Positions 34,509 to 43,117 of a stretch of 64,000 nucleotides of DNA are shown here, in pieces. The position numbers and the translations under genes are program-made. This DNA is from Ensifer sp. MPMI2T. Its GTDB lineage: Bacteria; Pseudomonadota; Alphaproteobacteria; Rhizobiales; Rhizobiaceae. Below the pieces are notes generated by a model. The model was not told where the DNA came from. It saw only the letters and a program-made list of their open reading frames with translations, and did no database searches. Position 1 is the stretch's first letter. Each line of letters opens with the position of its first letter. The stretch lies in contig NZ_SRXN01000018.1 in NCBI RefSeq assembly GCF_004827385.1, positions 88,758 through 152,757 on the forward strand, in the 5' to 3' direction.

Positions 34509-35579
34509 ATGCGGATTCTCATCACAGGTGGCGCCGGCTTCATCGGCTCTGCGGTCTGCCGGCATCTGGTTGCGAATGGGGCCGAGCGGGTCGTCAATGT
34601 CGACAAGCTCACCTATGCCGGCAATCTCCAGTCCTTGCGAGCGGTGGACAATCACCCGAGCTATGTTTTCTACCGGGCGGACATCCGCAACGAGCAATCG
34701 CTCCTGGACATCATGCGCCTCGAGCGCGTCGACGCCATCATGCATCTCGCGGCCGAAAGCCATGTCGATCGATCGATCGACGGGCCTGCCGCATTTGCGG
34801 AAACGAATGTCCTCGGCACGGTCCGTCTGCTTTCCGCGGCGCTCGCCTATTGGTCCGAGCTCGGCCCGGCAGCGCGCGATCGGTTCCGCTTTCACCATGT
34901 CTCCACCGACGAGGTGTTCGGGGATCTCCCTTTCTCCGGCGGCGTTTTTGTCGAAGAGACGCGCTACGCGCCTTCGTCGCCCTATGCGGCGTCGAAGGCG
35001 GCGGCGGATCATTTCGTGCGTGCATGGCACCAGACTTACGGGCTGCCGGTGGTGCTCTCGAACTCCTCCAACAATTACGGGCCGTTTCATTTTCCGGAGA
35101 AGCTGATCCCCCTGACGATCATTAACGCGATCGAGGAAAAGCCGCTGCCACTCTATGGGTCGGGAGCGAATGTCCGCGACTGGCTCCATGTCGAGGACCA
35201 TGCACGGGCGCTGGAGCTCGTAATGAGGGAGGGGAGGCCAGGGGAGAGCTACAACATCGGCGCCCGGGCCGCGCGCAACAACCTGTCGGTGGTGGAGAGC
35301 ATCTGCGATTTGCTCGACATGCGCCTGCCGCGCAAGGGCGGCGAAAGCTATCGCGACCTCATCACCCTTGTCGCCGACCGGCCCGGTCATGATCGGCGCT
35401 ATGCGATCGATCCTTCCAAGATCGAGCGTGAGCTTGGTTGGAGGCCAAAGCGGGGGTTCGAGGAAGGACTGAGCGACACGGTCGATTGGTACCTCGCCAA
35501 CGGCTGGTGGTGGGAGCCGATCCGACGCGAGCGCTATAACGGCGCACGTCTCGGCGGACGTCGCCGGAGCGTTGCGTGA
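34509..35579 (+). CDS. wgaI: WgaI (ExpA9): dTDP-glucose 4,6-dehydratase
   Basis: A 356-aa RmlB short-chain dehydrogenase/reductase enzyme that makes dTDP-4-keto-6-deoxyglucose. It has the NAD-binding GGAGFIGSAVCRHL, HLAAESHVDRSI, HHVSTDEVFGDL (Thr-Asp-Glu of the active site) and SPYAASKAAADHF (Tyr-x3-Lys). GGAGG lies before the ATG at 34509; the frame from 34488 is an unneeded extension. Its TGA overlaps the GTG of the wgaJ remnant. It is the last intact gene of the wga operon here. Confidence 0.95.
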   Translation: MRILITGGAGFIGSAVCRHLVANGAERVVNVDKLTYAGNLQSLRAVDNHPSYVFYRADIRNEQSLLDIMRLERVDAIMHLAAESHVDRSIDGPAAFAETNVLGTVRLLSAALAYWSELGPAARDRFRFHHVSTDEVFGDLPFSGGVFVEETRYAPSSPYAASKAAADHFVRAWHQTYGLPVVLSNSSNNYGPFHFPEKLIPLTIINAIEEKPLPLYGSGANVRDWLHVEDHARALELVMREGRPGESYNIGARAARNNLSVVESICDLLDMRLPRKGGESYRDLITLVADRPGHDRRYAIDPSKIERELGWRPKRGFEEGLSDTVDWYLANGWWWEPIRRERYNGARLGGRRRSVA

Positions 35580-35704
35580 GAATTGTGGTGACTGGCTGCA
35601 AAGGGCACCTGTTGCAGTGCCTCGTCGGTCGAACAGGCGTGTGGACGGCCGAGGTCGTTAAGGCGTCTGGTGCGTCGACGGGGCTGCAAGCCCGCTGGGC
35701 GTGA
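35576..35704 (+). pseudogene. wgaJ: wgaJ (ExpA10, RmlD-like) remnant
   Basis: A 42-codon ORF starting with GTG overlapping the wgaI stop. It reads VRIVVTGCKGHLLQCLVGRT, matching the Rossmann N-terminus of RmlD proteins (MRIVVTG-x-x-GQ-x), but the nucleotide-binding region is altered (GCKGHLL) and the reading frame stops at 35704, where a normal protein would be about 290-300 aa. Recognisable similarity fades near 35,665, ten bases or so before unrelated sequence and the convergent siderophore gene. This is a truncation caused by a rearrangement. RmlD activity, if needed, would have to come from another locus. Confidence 0.75.
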
Positions 35705-35714
35705 GGAGCCATTT

Positions 35715-36785
35715 TCAGATCGCGCTGACTTGGCGCAGATCATGCCAGTAGGCGGCGACCGATTGCTCCTCTTTCGTGAATCCACGGTCGCGAAGGGTTG
35801 CCCGAACAGCCTTTGCCGTCCCTCTTTCGCTGGCTATCCAGGCAAATCGCTTCCGGGACGCGTCCGGAAATTCCATGCTGGCAATGGCACGCGCCAGGCC
35901 GCCGCGACAGTCGCCGTCGTGATCGTCACGATAAAGCCATCTGGTTTCGACGGCCGCCTTGCTTGTGAAGAAGATCGTATCAGTCGGGCTGCCAACCTCG
36001 ATCATCACGGTCGCGGTCGCACGCTCATCAAGGGACTCCAGAATTCGCGATATTGCCGGCAGAGCAGTCTCGTCTCCGGCAAGTAGATACCATGCCGCGT
36101 CACTGTATCCTCCACCACTCGGTCCCGCCGCACCGACGACGTCACCGCGCCTTGCCCGCATCGCCCATCGGGAACCGGGACCTTCCGCGCTATGAAGCAC
36201 GAAATCGACGGCAATTATGTGGTCTTCGGGCTCGACAGAACGGACCGTGTAGGCCCGCCAGATCGGCGCGACATCGGGTGGTGACGGTTCCAGTCGACTT
36301 CGCCGGGACGCGTGCTGCTCGGCAAGCTCTTCGAAATTGAAGAGGATGCGCAAATGCAGGTCATCCAACGTCTCGAAGGACCGAGCATCGGCTGCCCTAA
36401 AACGGATCCGCCTTATCCTGGGTGTAATATCGACGATGTCGTCCACCGTCAGAACGGAAAAGCTGGGCGGCAGATGACGCTGAAGACAGTCTTCGCTCCA
36501 CACGATGCGAATTGTTCCGGGGGCCGGGTCTTCTGCAACAGCGTCCTGGAGCCAGACCTTGGCGAAATACAAGCTCTCAAGATCGGAGGCAGCAATATCA
36601 ACCTCGATGCCACCGTCCATCAGCCTCAATATTCCTGAGACCGCGGGCAAATCGACGAACAAGCTGTCGCCGGATAAGCGGGCGTCGACATCGTGTTCGT
36701 GCAGGTGTTCGTGCAGGCGTTCGAAGAGGTGCTTGGGCCTATTCGCGACGATTTTTGCCTGCAGCTTGTAAGGGAGTTCTCTCAT
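35715..36785 (-). CDS. Siderophore-interacting reductase with N-terminal DUF2218-like domain
   Basis: A 356-aa protein. Residues about 1-95 resemble the small DUF2218 domain; about 115-350 form a ViuB/YqjH-type siderophore-interacting protein: a FAD-binding barrel (ITPRIRRIRFRAADARSF, RAYTVRSVEPEDHIIAVDFVLH) and an NAD(P)H-binding-like half (WYLLAGDETALPAISRILESL, FAWIASERGTAKAVR). Such proteins reduce ferric siderophore in the cytoplasm. S. meliloti carries a similar gene beside rhtA. The ATG at 36785 overlaps the upstream stop (ATGA). It converges on wgaJ with only 10 bp between them and no terminator visible. Confidence 0.85.
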   Translation of the reverse strand: MRELPYKLQAKIVANRPKHLFERLHEHLHEHDVDARLSGDSLFVDLPAVSGILRLMDGGIEVDIAASDLESLYFAKVWLQDAVAEDPAPGTIRIVWSEDCLQRHLPPSFSVLTVDDIVDITPRIRRIRFRAADARSFETLDDLHLRILFNFEELAEQHASRRSRLEPSPPDVAPIWRAYTVRSVEPEDHIIAVDFVLHSAEGPGSRWAMRARRGDVVGAAGPSGGGYSDAAWYLLAGDETALPAISRILESLDERATATVMIEVGSPTDTIFFTSKAAVETRWLYRDDHDGDCRGGLARAIASMEFPDASRKRFAWIASERGTAKAVRATLRDRGFTKEEQSVAAYWHDLRQVSAI

Positions 36786-37891
36786 GGACCTGCCTCGCCC
36801 GGGACGACGCCCGGGTGCCATAGCCGGTTCGAGAAGAAGTGCTGCCTGGAAATCGACATGATCGCCGCTCGCTTCGTCGGGAGGTCAACGGTTCGTATGT
36901 GAGCAAATCCCGAGCGTTGCAGATTGCGCAGTTGGCGCTGGTGCGCCGCACTCGGCTCTTGCACGATCCGCTCTGTGCGCGGGTCGTCGAGAAACATCAG
37001 GTGCAGAAGGGAGGGCAGCCAGGCCGTGAACCAGCGCTTTCCGCGGAAGGCTCCCTCGCCGACAATGACGTGGCAGCCTCGGTCGTAGTCGCCGGCGCCG
37101 CAGAAGGGACCGATCAAATCCTCCTTCGCCCAGTAAATCTCAAAATAGGAGAATGCCTGTTCATTGAAGCGTCCTATCAGCGGTATGACATGCGGATCAG
37201 CGAGCATGCGTTCGAGATATCGTCTGTGGGCAGCTTCGCTTCCCGCTTCGTTCCAAAACTCGTCGACCCTCGGATCGTTCATCCAGCGATGAACGTCAGG
37301 CAAGTCGTCTAGTGACGCGACGTGGAACGAAAGCGTGCCGGAAAGCCACGGAATGAACCGGGCATAGAGGCATCCGCCGGGTTTCGGCGGCCGCAGAGGA
37401 TGCTCACTCTTTCCGTCGAAAACGTCACGTCTTAAATAGGCAATAGCCGGCGAGGCCATCCAGATCTCCGGCGTCTGCCAGAACATCTCCGCGAACACCG
37501 ATGGCTGAGCCGCCGAATTTGCACTCTCAACCAGAAGGCCTCGCTGCTTCAATTCCGACAAGAGCGGCTGCCAGCCTTCTCCCTTGAGCGCGACAGAACC
37601 CGGTTCGCGTTTCGTCGCGAACAGGTACTCGAAGACGGCGCAGGCGAGCCGTAAGCCCTCGGCAGTGCCCGCATCAAGGTCGGCAATAGTGAGCGCCCCG
37701 TCCACAAACTCGAAAGTCGCAGCGCCGTTCTCGGTGGCCGAGGCCACCAAGACGGAGCCGAGCTCAGAGACGCCGACCGGCCCGCGCGCGTGGAGCTCGA
37801 AGGATCGGAAGGTGCCGGCTCGAATGCGCGCAGCTCCGGGTTCGCGTGTCGTGCGGAATGAGCGCTGCAGTCCCTGACGAGATTGATCCAT
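36782..37891 (-). CDS. Rhizobactin-associated acyltransferase-like protein (SMa2339 type)
   Basis: A 369-aa protein whose C-terminal ~190 residues form an IucB/RhbD-like GNAT acyltransferase: SFHVASLDDLPDVHRWMNDPRVDEFW, FSYFEIYWAKEDLIGPF, HVIVGEGAFRGKRWFTAWL and LLHLMFLDDPRTERIV. The N-terminal ~170 residues have no motif I recognise. Rhizobactin 1021 carries a 2-decenoyl chain, and the equivalent S. meliloti gene has been proposed to attach that lipid; by analogy this would be the acylating enzyme, while RhbD does the acetylation. The start codon overlaps the rhtA stop (TGATG), so it is in the rhtA operon. Confidence 0.75.
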   Translation of the reverse strand: MDQSRQGLQRSFRTTREPGAARIRAGTFRSFELHARGPVGVSELGSVLVASATENGAATFEFVDGALTIADLDAGTAEGLRLACAVFEYLFATKREPGSVALKGEGWQPLLSELKQRGLLVESANSAAQPSVFAEMFWQTPEIWMASPAIAYLRRDVFDGKSEHPLRPPKPGGCLYARFIPWLSGTLSFHVASLDDLPDVHRWMNDPRVDEFWNEAGSEAAHRRYLERMLADPHVIPLIGRFNEQAFSYFEIYWAKEDLIGPFCGAGDYDRGCHVIVGEGAFRGKRWFTAWLPSLLHLMFLDDPRTERIVQEPSAAHQRQLRNLQRSGFAHIRTVDLPTKRAAIMSISRQHFFSNRLWHPGVVPGEAGP

Positions 37892-40128
37892 CAAAAGACC
37901 TTCGTCAGCGAGATTGCGAATGTGCGTCCACGCCCCTTGTAGTCGAACACCACTTCGTCGGCCAAGGCGCCATAAAGGGCTTTGGCGCGGGAACCCCAGA
38001 CCGTCGTGTAGTCGGTGTCGAAGACATTATGGACGCCGAAATTCAAGGTGGTGTCGGTGTTCTCGAAGGTGTAGCCGCCGGTCAGATCGAACAGCGTGTA
38101 GTCGTCGATCGAGAAGCCATCGGCGTCGGTGAGTTCGAATACATGCTGGCCGGAGAATTTCAGGCTGAGCGCGTCATTGGTCCAGCCGACATAGCCACCA
38201 AGCTTCGAGACGCTTGCGCTGCCGATCGAATCCTTTTCCCAGCCGTCGTCACCCTTGACCTCGGTTCTCACCCAGTGGCCGAGGACTCCGACATCGAAGC
38301 CGTGGTCGAGCTTCACCCCCGCCTTTCCCTCGATACCGTAGACGCGCCTCTCCTGATCAACCACCTCGACGGCAAGGGTCGAGCGATCAAGATTGATGGA
38401 GCGATCGGAGAGGGAGTAATAAGCGGCGGCCTCGAGATTGTAGGTGCCGTCATCAAGACGATAGCCGATTTCGAACGAGTTGGTCTTGATCGCCTCGAGC
38501 GCGGAGTCACCGACGTTCACGCTGTCGATGAGCGTATAGTGCCCGCCCGAAAGCGAATAGCGGCCGATCCCGTAGTATTTGGCCGGATCCGGCAGCTCGA
38601 AGCCTTGGCTGAAATTGGCGTAGACCTGCTGCGTATCAGTCAATTGATAGGTTGCGCCAGCGGTGAACAAAGTTGCGTCGTAATCGACTTCACCGCCCGG
38701 TATGGCATCGGCCGAGGTCGCTCTCCCTTGAAGGATGGCGACCTGCTGCGCCGCCCCGACAAAATCGGACACTTCGGTTTTGACGAATTGATAACGGACG
38801 CCGCCGTTCAGCGTCAGCCGGTCAGTGGCCTCGTAGTAGGCCTCCGCGAACCCGGCAACAGTCGTGACATCGATAGCCGGATAGAGACCGGTGATGCCGA
38901 TCGTGTCGAAGTCCAGCCCGCCGGTTTGCGCGGCGGTCAGCATGTTGAAAACATTCTGACGCGACTTGAATGAGTCCCGGTCGGCATCGATACCGTAGGT
39001 GATCTTCAACTGATCGGTAGGCTCGGCAACCAGCGCGGCCTTGATGCTGTAATAATCCGTATCCTGTGAGCTGCCCGCGAAATATGTACCGGTTTCGGTG
39101 TTGCCGCTGGCGGGGAAGGGATTGAACTTGATTTTCTCGCTTCGGTAGGAGCCCTGTAACAATAGCTGCTGGCCGAGGATGTCGTCGTCGGTATAGGTGA
39201 CGTTGAACATCGAGCGGCGGGTCTGCGGGTTGAAGTCGGACTCGTAGCCGCTTCGCGTTTCGAACAGGCTCGGATCGGCAAGCGCGGCAAAGAAGGGCCC
39301 ATAATAGAGGCCGTAATCGGATTTCTGCTTGCTGTCGAAATATTGCCCGGAGAATTCGAGGCGGCGGCCGTCGTCGATCTGGTAGCCGACCGATCCCATC
39401 AGATCGATGCGCTCGTTGAAGGCCGTGGACGTCTGCGTGATGTCCGGGATGACCATCGTGCCGCTACCATCGTAAAAGGCGCCGGTCTTGTTGCCGGCGA
39501 TCGAGAAACGCGCATCCCAGTTGTCGCTGTTATAGGTGACGGCGCCCGCCGCGTTGCGGTCGAAATCCTGGCTCCCGGCAAAGCCGCTCTCCATGCCGCC
39601 GGTGATTTCCGCATGAAGCCCGGGTTCTGCGTCCTTGCCCTTCTTTGTGATGATGTTGATGATGCCGCCGGTCGCGTTGCCGCCATAGATCGCGGTCGCC
39701 CCGGACAGCACCTCGACCCGCTCGATGTTGAAGGGATCGATCGCATCGAACTGGCGGCTCAGCGAGCGCGCTGAATTCATGGAGACACCGTCGATGAGAA
39801 TCAGTGGTGGCCGTCCACGCAGATTCTGTCCGAAGGATGTGCGCGCGCCCTCGCTCGCGGGATCGAAGCTCGGGATGTTTTCACCCAGGATCTGCTGCAG
39901 CGTCTTGCCCGACCGTGCCTCGGCCTGGATCTCATCCGACTCGACGACGTAGATGGTCCTCGGGATTTCCGAAATCTGCTGCGCGGATCGACTACCTGTC
40001 ACGACGATCGCTTCCAAGTTGGTGGCAGCGTCGGATTGACCCGCCTCCTGGGCAACCGCACTCGTGCCGACAACCATTGCCACGGCGAAGACGCAAAGGC
40101 CAACGCCGCCATTTTCATTCTTATCCAT
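37891..40128 (-). CDS. rhtA: RhtA: TonB-dependent rhizobactin outer-membrane receptor
   Basis: A 745-aa receptor. The signal peptide covers about residues 1-25 (VGLCVFAVAMVVGTSAVAQ). A TonB box-like LEAIVVTGSRS follows, then the plug (IPRTIYVVESDEIQ, LIDGVSMNSARSL, IERVEVLSGATAIYGGNATG, IINIITKKG) and a 22-strand barrel ending in the expected C-terminal Phe (ISLTKVF). It imports ferric rhizobactin with TonB energy; RhtX then moves it across the inner membrane. The ATG at 40128 has GGGGGC upstream; the longer frame to 40176 lacks a signal peptide start. It is divergent from rhrA. Confidence 0.93.
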   Translation of the reverse strand: MDKNENGGVGLCVFAVAMVVGTSAVAQEAGQSDAATNLEAIVVTGSRSAQQISEIPRTIYVVESDEIQAEARSGKTLQQILGENIPSFDPASEGARTSFGQNLRGRPPLILIDGVSMNSARSLSRQFDAIDPFNIERVEVLSGATAIYGGNATGGIINIITKKGKDAEPGLHAEITGGMESGFAGSQDFDRNAAGAVTYNSDNWDARFSIAGNKTGAFYDGSGTMVIPDITQTSTAFNERIDLMGSVGYQIDDGRRLEFSGQYFDSKQKSDYGLYYGPFFAALADPSLFETRSGYESDFNPQTRRSMFNVTYTDDDILGQQLLLQGSYRSEKIKFNPFPASGNTETGTYFAGSSQDTDYYSIKAALVAEPTDQLKITYGIDADRDSFKSRQNVFNMLTAAQTGGLDFDTIGITGLYPAIDVTTVAGFAEAYYEATDRLTLNGGVRYQFVKTEVSDFVGAAQQVAILQGRATSADAIPGGEVDYDATLFTAGATYQLTDTQQVYANFSQGFELPDPAKYYGIGRYSLSGGHYTLIDSVNVGDSALEAIKTNSFEIGYRLDDGTYNLEAAAYYSLSDRSINLDRSTLAVEVVDQERRVYGIEGKAGVKLDHGFDVGVLGHWVRTEVKGDDGWEKDSIGSASVSKLGGYVGWTNDALSLKFSGQHVFELTDADGFSIDDYTLFDLTGGYTFENTDTTLNFGVHNVFDTDYTTVWGSRAKALYGALADEVVFDYKGRGRTFAISLTKVF

Positions 40129-40188
40129 AACGCCCCCTGCGCGCAGACAACCGGTGCCACCGCGAACAGCGGACAATCTGCAAATACA

Positions 40189-40203
40189 AGACTATTTAAG
40201 TCA
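40189..40203 (-). promoter_or_regulatory. Near-consensus rhizobial iron-responsive box upstream of rhtA
   Basis: On the minus strand the sequence is TGACTTAAATAGTCT, which fits TGA-N9-TCA, the iron-responsive motif of RirA-controlled rhizobial genes, except for the last base. It lies 61-75 bp before rhtA in the rhtA-rhrA divergent region. A similar one-mismatch copy precedes rhtX. Regulation by RirA is inferred. Confidence 0.4.
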
Positions 40204-40294
40204 TGTTTTATGGGCTATGGGTGTTCGCCGCTTGGATAATGGCGAACCTCATTTGGACGGATGCGAACGTCAACAGGAAAGGCTGGCTCACGAC

Positions 40295-41242
40295 ATGGAG
40301 ATAATCCGACCGCTGAAATTCGGGACGCTTTCTCTGACTGATCGCGAAAGCAGGCTCGTTTGCAGGAGCATTCTTGTCGATATGCTCGGGGAGGCGACGA
40401 TTGCCACGGAAGAGGGCGATTTGGCCGGCGTTACCGGATTGTTCTGGAGATACGTCTCACTTTCGCTGGCCACGGTTTACTTCCCCAAAACGCCGCTTCG
40501 GGTGGCGGCAAACGGGATCAGGGATGCCGGCATTGTCATCATGCGCGCGATGGACGGCCCGCTCATCGTCCATCATCGCCGCAAGAAGGTGGAAGCGGCG
40601 AGGCGAGATGTCCTCTTTCTTCCCGCGGATGCATCGTGCGAATTCGCGCTGCCAGAAGGCGGGCGCTTCGACTGCGCGCACCTTCCCGCCTATGCAGTTG
40701 CCTCCGTGCGCGCTCTTTTAAGGCCTGTGATGATGCAGCCACTGGCAGCCGATTGCTTGCCGCTGCAACTGCTGACGAATTACGCCGGCTATCTTCTGAG
40801 ACAGGAATATCAGAGCGAGGAGCATGCCGGCATGATGGTCGCTCATTTCTACGATCTTCTGCCGGTGCTCGCTCAGCATGTCAGCAATTTGGGGCCGCGA
40901 GAGACGCCGCAGAACCGCATGGCCTCAATCAAAAGGCTGATCGAACAGAACCTTGCGAACGGCTCCTTCTCGATCACCGACGTGGCTGAGGCCGAGGGCA
41001 TCACGCCGCGAGCAATCCAGAAATTCTTCAGCCGGGAGGGAACGACTTTCTCGCGCTATTTGCTCGGGCGGCGGCTTGCGCTCGCGAAGGGCCTCATATT
41101 GGCGGAGGGCAGTTCCAGCTCGATCAGCCAGATCGCCTACAATGTCGGCTTCAACGATCTTTCCTATTTCAATCGCACCTTCAGGAGCCGCTACGGCGTT
41201 CGACCCTCGGATCTGCGCCGGCTCGCGGCCACGGCCGCCTGA
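40295..41242 (+). CDS. rhrA: RhrA: AraC-family activator of rhizobactin genes
   Basis: A 315-aa AraC-type regulator that activates siderophore synthesis and uptake genes in S. meliloti under low iron. The C-terminal double helix-turn-helix is plain: FSITDVAEAEGITPRAIQKF, then SISQIAYNVGFNDLSYFNRT and FRSRYGVRPSDLRR. The N-terminal part resembles the AraC-binding-like sensor (VRRLDNG region excluded). I use the ATG at 40295, with GGAAAGG 12 nt upstream; an ATG at 40217 would add 26 residues but has no ribosome site. It is divergent from rhtA and convergent with rhbF. Confidence 0.9.
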   Translation: MEIIRPLKFGTLSLTDRESRLVCRSILVDMLGEATIATEEGDLAGVTGLFWRYVSLSLATVYFPKTPLRVAANGIRDAGIVIMRAMDGPLIVHHRRKKVEAARRDVLFLPADASCEFALPEGGRFDCAHLPAYAVASVRALLRPVMMQPLAADCLPLQLLTNYAGYLLRQEYQSEEHAGMMVAHFYDLLPVLAQHVSNLGPRETPQNRMASIKRLIEQNLANGSFSITDVAEAEGITPRAIQKFFSREGTTFSRYLLGRRLALAKGLILAEGSSSSISQIAYNVGFNDLSYFNRTFRSRYGVRPSDLRRLAATAA

Positions 41243-41255
41243 TGATCCCCGAAAA

Positions 41256-41282
41256 GGGCCGCCTCGCGGAAGAGAGCGGCCC
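41256..41282. terminator. Bidirectional terminator between rhrA and rhbF
   Basis: A perfect GGGCCGC/GCGGCCC 7-bp stem with a 13-nt loop sits between the convergent ends of rhrA and rhbF. On the minus strand it is followed by CTTTT, so it works best for rhbF; the plus side has only a weak TT. Confidence 0.65.
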
Positions 41283-41311
41283 TTGCACCTTCTGCTGTTG
41301 TTCCGAGGCGG

Positions 41312-43117
41312 CTACGCCGCGTTGCTGCGTTTGTCGAATGCGACCAGTGGGTTGTCCACGGTGCCCTGAAAATCCGGGACGGGGCGTTCGTCGTCGTCGG
41401 CATAGCCGTGCGTGAACAGGCGGACGCGGTTCAGGCAAAGGCGCGGATATTCGTCGCCGAAGAGATCAAACGTTGCGAAACGGGATGCCATGTCGGGAAA
41501 GCGCTTCTGATATCTGAGCACGCTGTCACGCGCCAAGGCCCAGAAAGCGCTTTCGGAGAGGCCGGAGCGCTGGTCGAGCAGGACCGACATGTAGCGGAAT
41601 ACGCAAATGAAGAGCGTGGTCTGGATGAAGTGGATTAGGAAGTCCGCAGGCAGGCACAGGAGAACGGCCCGAACCTCCTCCGGCATGCTGGCGCTTTCGG
41701 GGAACTCCTGATCGCAGACGATGACGTCGTCGATGAAATCGCGCAGTGCCAGGCGTTCCGGACGCCCATCCTTCAGAATAAGCGTCGCATTCTGACCATG
41801 TGCCGAAAAGGCGAGGCCATGCTTCGCGAGAAGGTGGTAGACCGGCGGAATGACGACGTCGAAGAAGCGTGCCAGCCATTCGGATACCGTGATGCCCGCC
41901 TTCTCGGCCAGCGCCTCTATCACCGGCTTGCCGTCTGTACCGGCATGCAGGAGCCCCGCAAGCGGCACGCCGGTTTCGCCCGGCTTCAGATGCCGCGCGA
42001 GGCTGTCGCGCCACAGGCAACCGAGCATCTCGTTGAACTGATAGGGCGCTCCCTCGATCCGCGAGAATTGCGGATGGACGTAGTGCATGCCGGCGCGCTC
42101 GCCGAGCAGGACGAGACCGCACTCCTCGGAGAGAAACCGGTCGTGGGCGAGCAGTCGGTCGAGCCATGTCGTCAGCGGCGCTGCTGTCAGCGCCCGCTTC
42201 CCGGGAATACCGCGGTAGACGGCCGTGTTCAGGATGGTCATGCACAGTTTCAGTGTCGATTTCTCCGGGTGGGAGATATTCGACAGGGTGCGCACCGATT
42301 GCTGCGGTAGGTAGAGATCATCACCTTTGCCGAGCAGCACGATGTGGCCAGAGGCGATATCGGCGGCGAAATGCGGCACGATCATATGGTCCCACTGCCA
42401 GGGGTGGACCGGCATCATGTAATGCGCCCCGGTGGAGCCGCCGCGCTCGGCGAGCGCTGCACAAAAGGCATCATAGCGCATCGTACCGACGGCCTCGCGG
42501 ACGAGCTCCTCGTTCGTCAGCGTCTCTTCCGCGACGAAGGCGGCGCGTTCCTTGCTGACAGCGAGCCAAAGCACTTGGGTCGGCGTGCGGTTTTCCGGCG
42601 TGAAGGCGAGATAATCGGAATAGCCGAGGCCGATACGTCCCTTGCTCACCGTGACCCATGGATGCCCGGTCGTCTCGCCTTCCATGCGAATGTCGTCGAG
42701 TTCCGCAAGCTCCGCGCCGGTCTTCGATGCCCGCGCGGCGATATGCGCATCGGCGACGAGCGTGTTGCCGAGTTCCTTGATGAAGTGCGCCACAGTTATC
42801 GGCTTGACGCCGAGTTTCGGGAGCACCTCACCGCAGAAGGCAGCCGGATCATCGAGGGGAATGTCGGCAGCGCCATCGCTCTTCACGATGCTCTCGGGCT
42901 CGACCGAAAGATTGTCGAACACATAGCGCCTGGCTTTGAAGCGGTAGGCAGCCTCGCCGATATCGATACGATGATGGCCCGGCCTTTCCTGATGAACGTC
43001 GAAGACGCGTTCATAGGCGAACTCCTCGATGACCTTTGCGAGAAGACGCCGGGAGACCTGTTGCCAGAGCTCCCTGGAAAAGGCGCCGGGAAGAAGCGGA
43101 TCATGACGCATGGGCAT
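41312..43117 (-). CDS. rhbF: RhbF: IucC-like NIS siderophore synthetase
   Basis: A 601-aa NRPS-independent siderophore synthetase that condenses an N-acyl-N-hydroxy-diaminopropane arm with a citrate carboxylate using ATP. Marks include GHPWVTVSKGRIGLGYSDY near residue 150, YMMPVHPWQWDHMIVP, SIRTLSNIS-type SVRTLSNISHPEKSTLK, and the C-terminal FSAHGQNATLILKDGRPERL with the (A)H-x-QN motif. The ATG at 43117 has AGGAG six bases upstream and overlaps rhbE by 17 bp; the longer frame to 43330 is rejected. Last gene of the rhtX-rhbABCDEF operon. Confidence 0.93.
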   Translation of the reverse strand: MPMRHDPLLPGAFSRELWQQVSRRLLAKVIEEFAYERVFDVHQERPGHHRIDIGEAAYRFKARRYVFDNLSVEPESIVKSDGAADIPLDDPAAFCGEVLPKLGVKPITVAHFIKELGNTLVADAHIAARASKTGAELAELDDIRMEGETTGHPWVTVSKGRIGLGYSDYLAFTPENRTPTQVLWLAVSKERAAFVAEETLTNEELVREAVGTMRYDAFCAALAERGGSTGAHYMMPVHPWQWDHMIVPHFAADIASGHIVLLGKGDDLYLPQQSVRTLSNISHPEKSTLKLCMTILNTAVYRGIPGKRALTAAPLTTWLDRLLAHDRFLSEECGLVLLGERAGMHYVHPQFSRIEGAPYQFNEMLGCLWRDSLARHLKPGETGVPLAGLLHAGTDGKPVIEALAEKAGITVSEWLARFFDVVIPPVYHLLAKHGLAFSAHGQNATLILKDGRPERLALRDFIDDVIVCDQEFPESASMPEEVRAVLLCLPADFLIHFIQTTLFICVFRYMSVLLDQRSGLSESAFWALARDSVLRYQKRFPDMASRFATFDLFGDEYPRLCLNRVRLFTHGYADDDERPVPDFQGTVDNPLVAFDKRSNAA

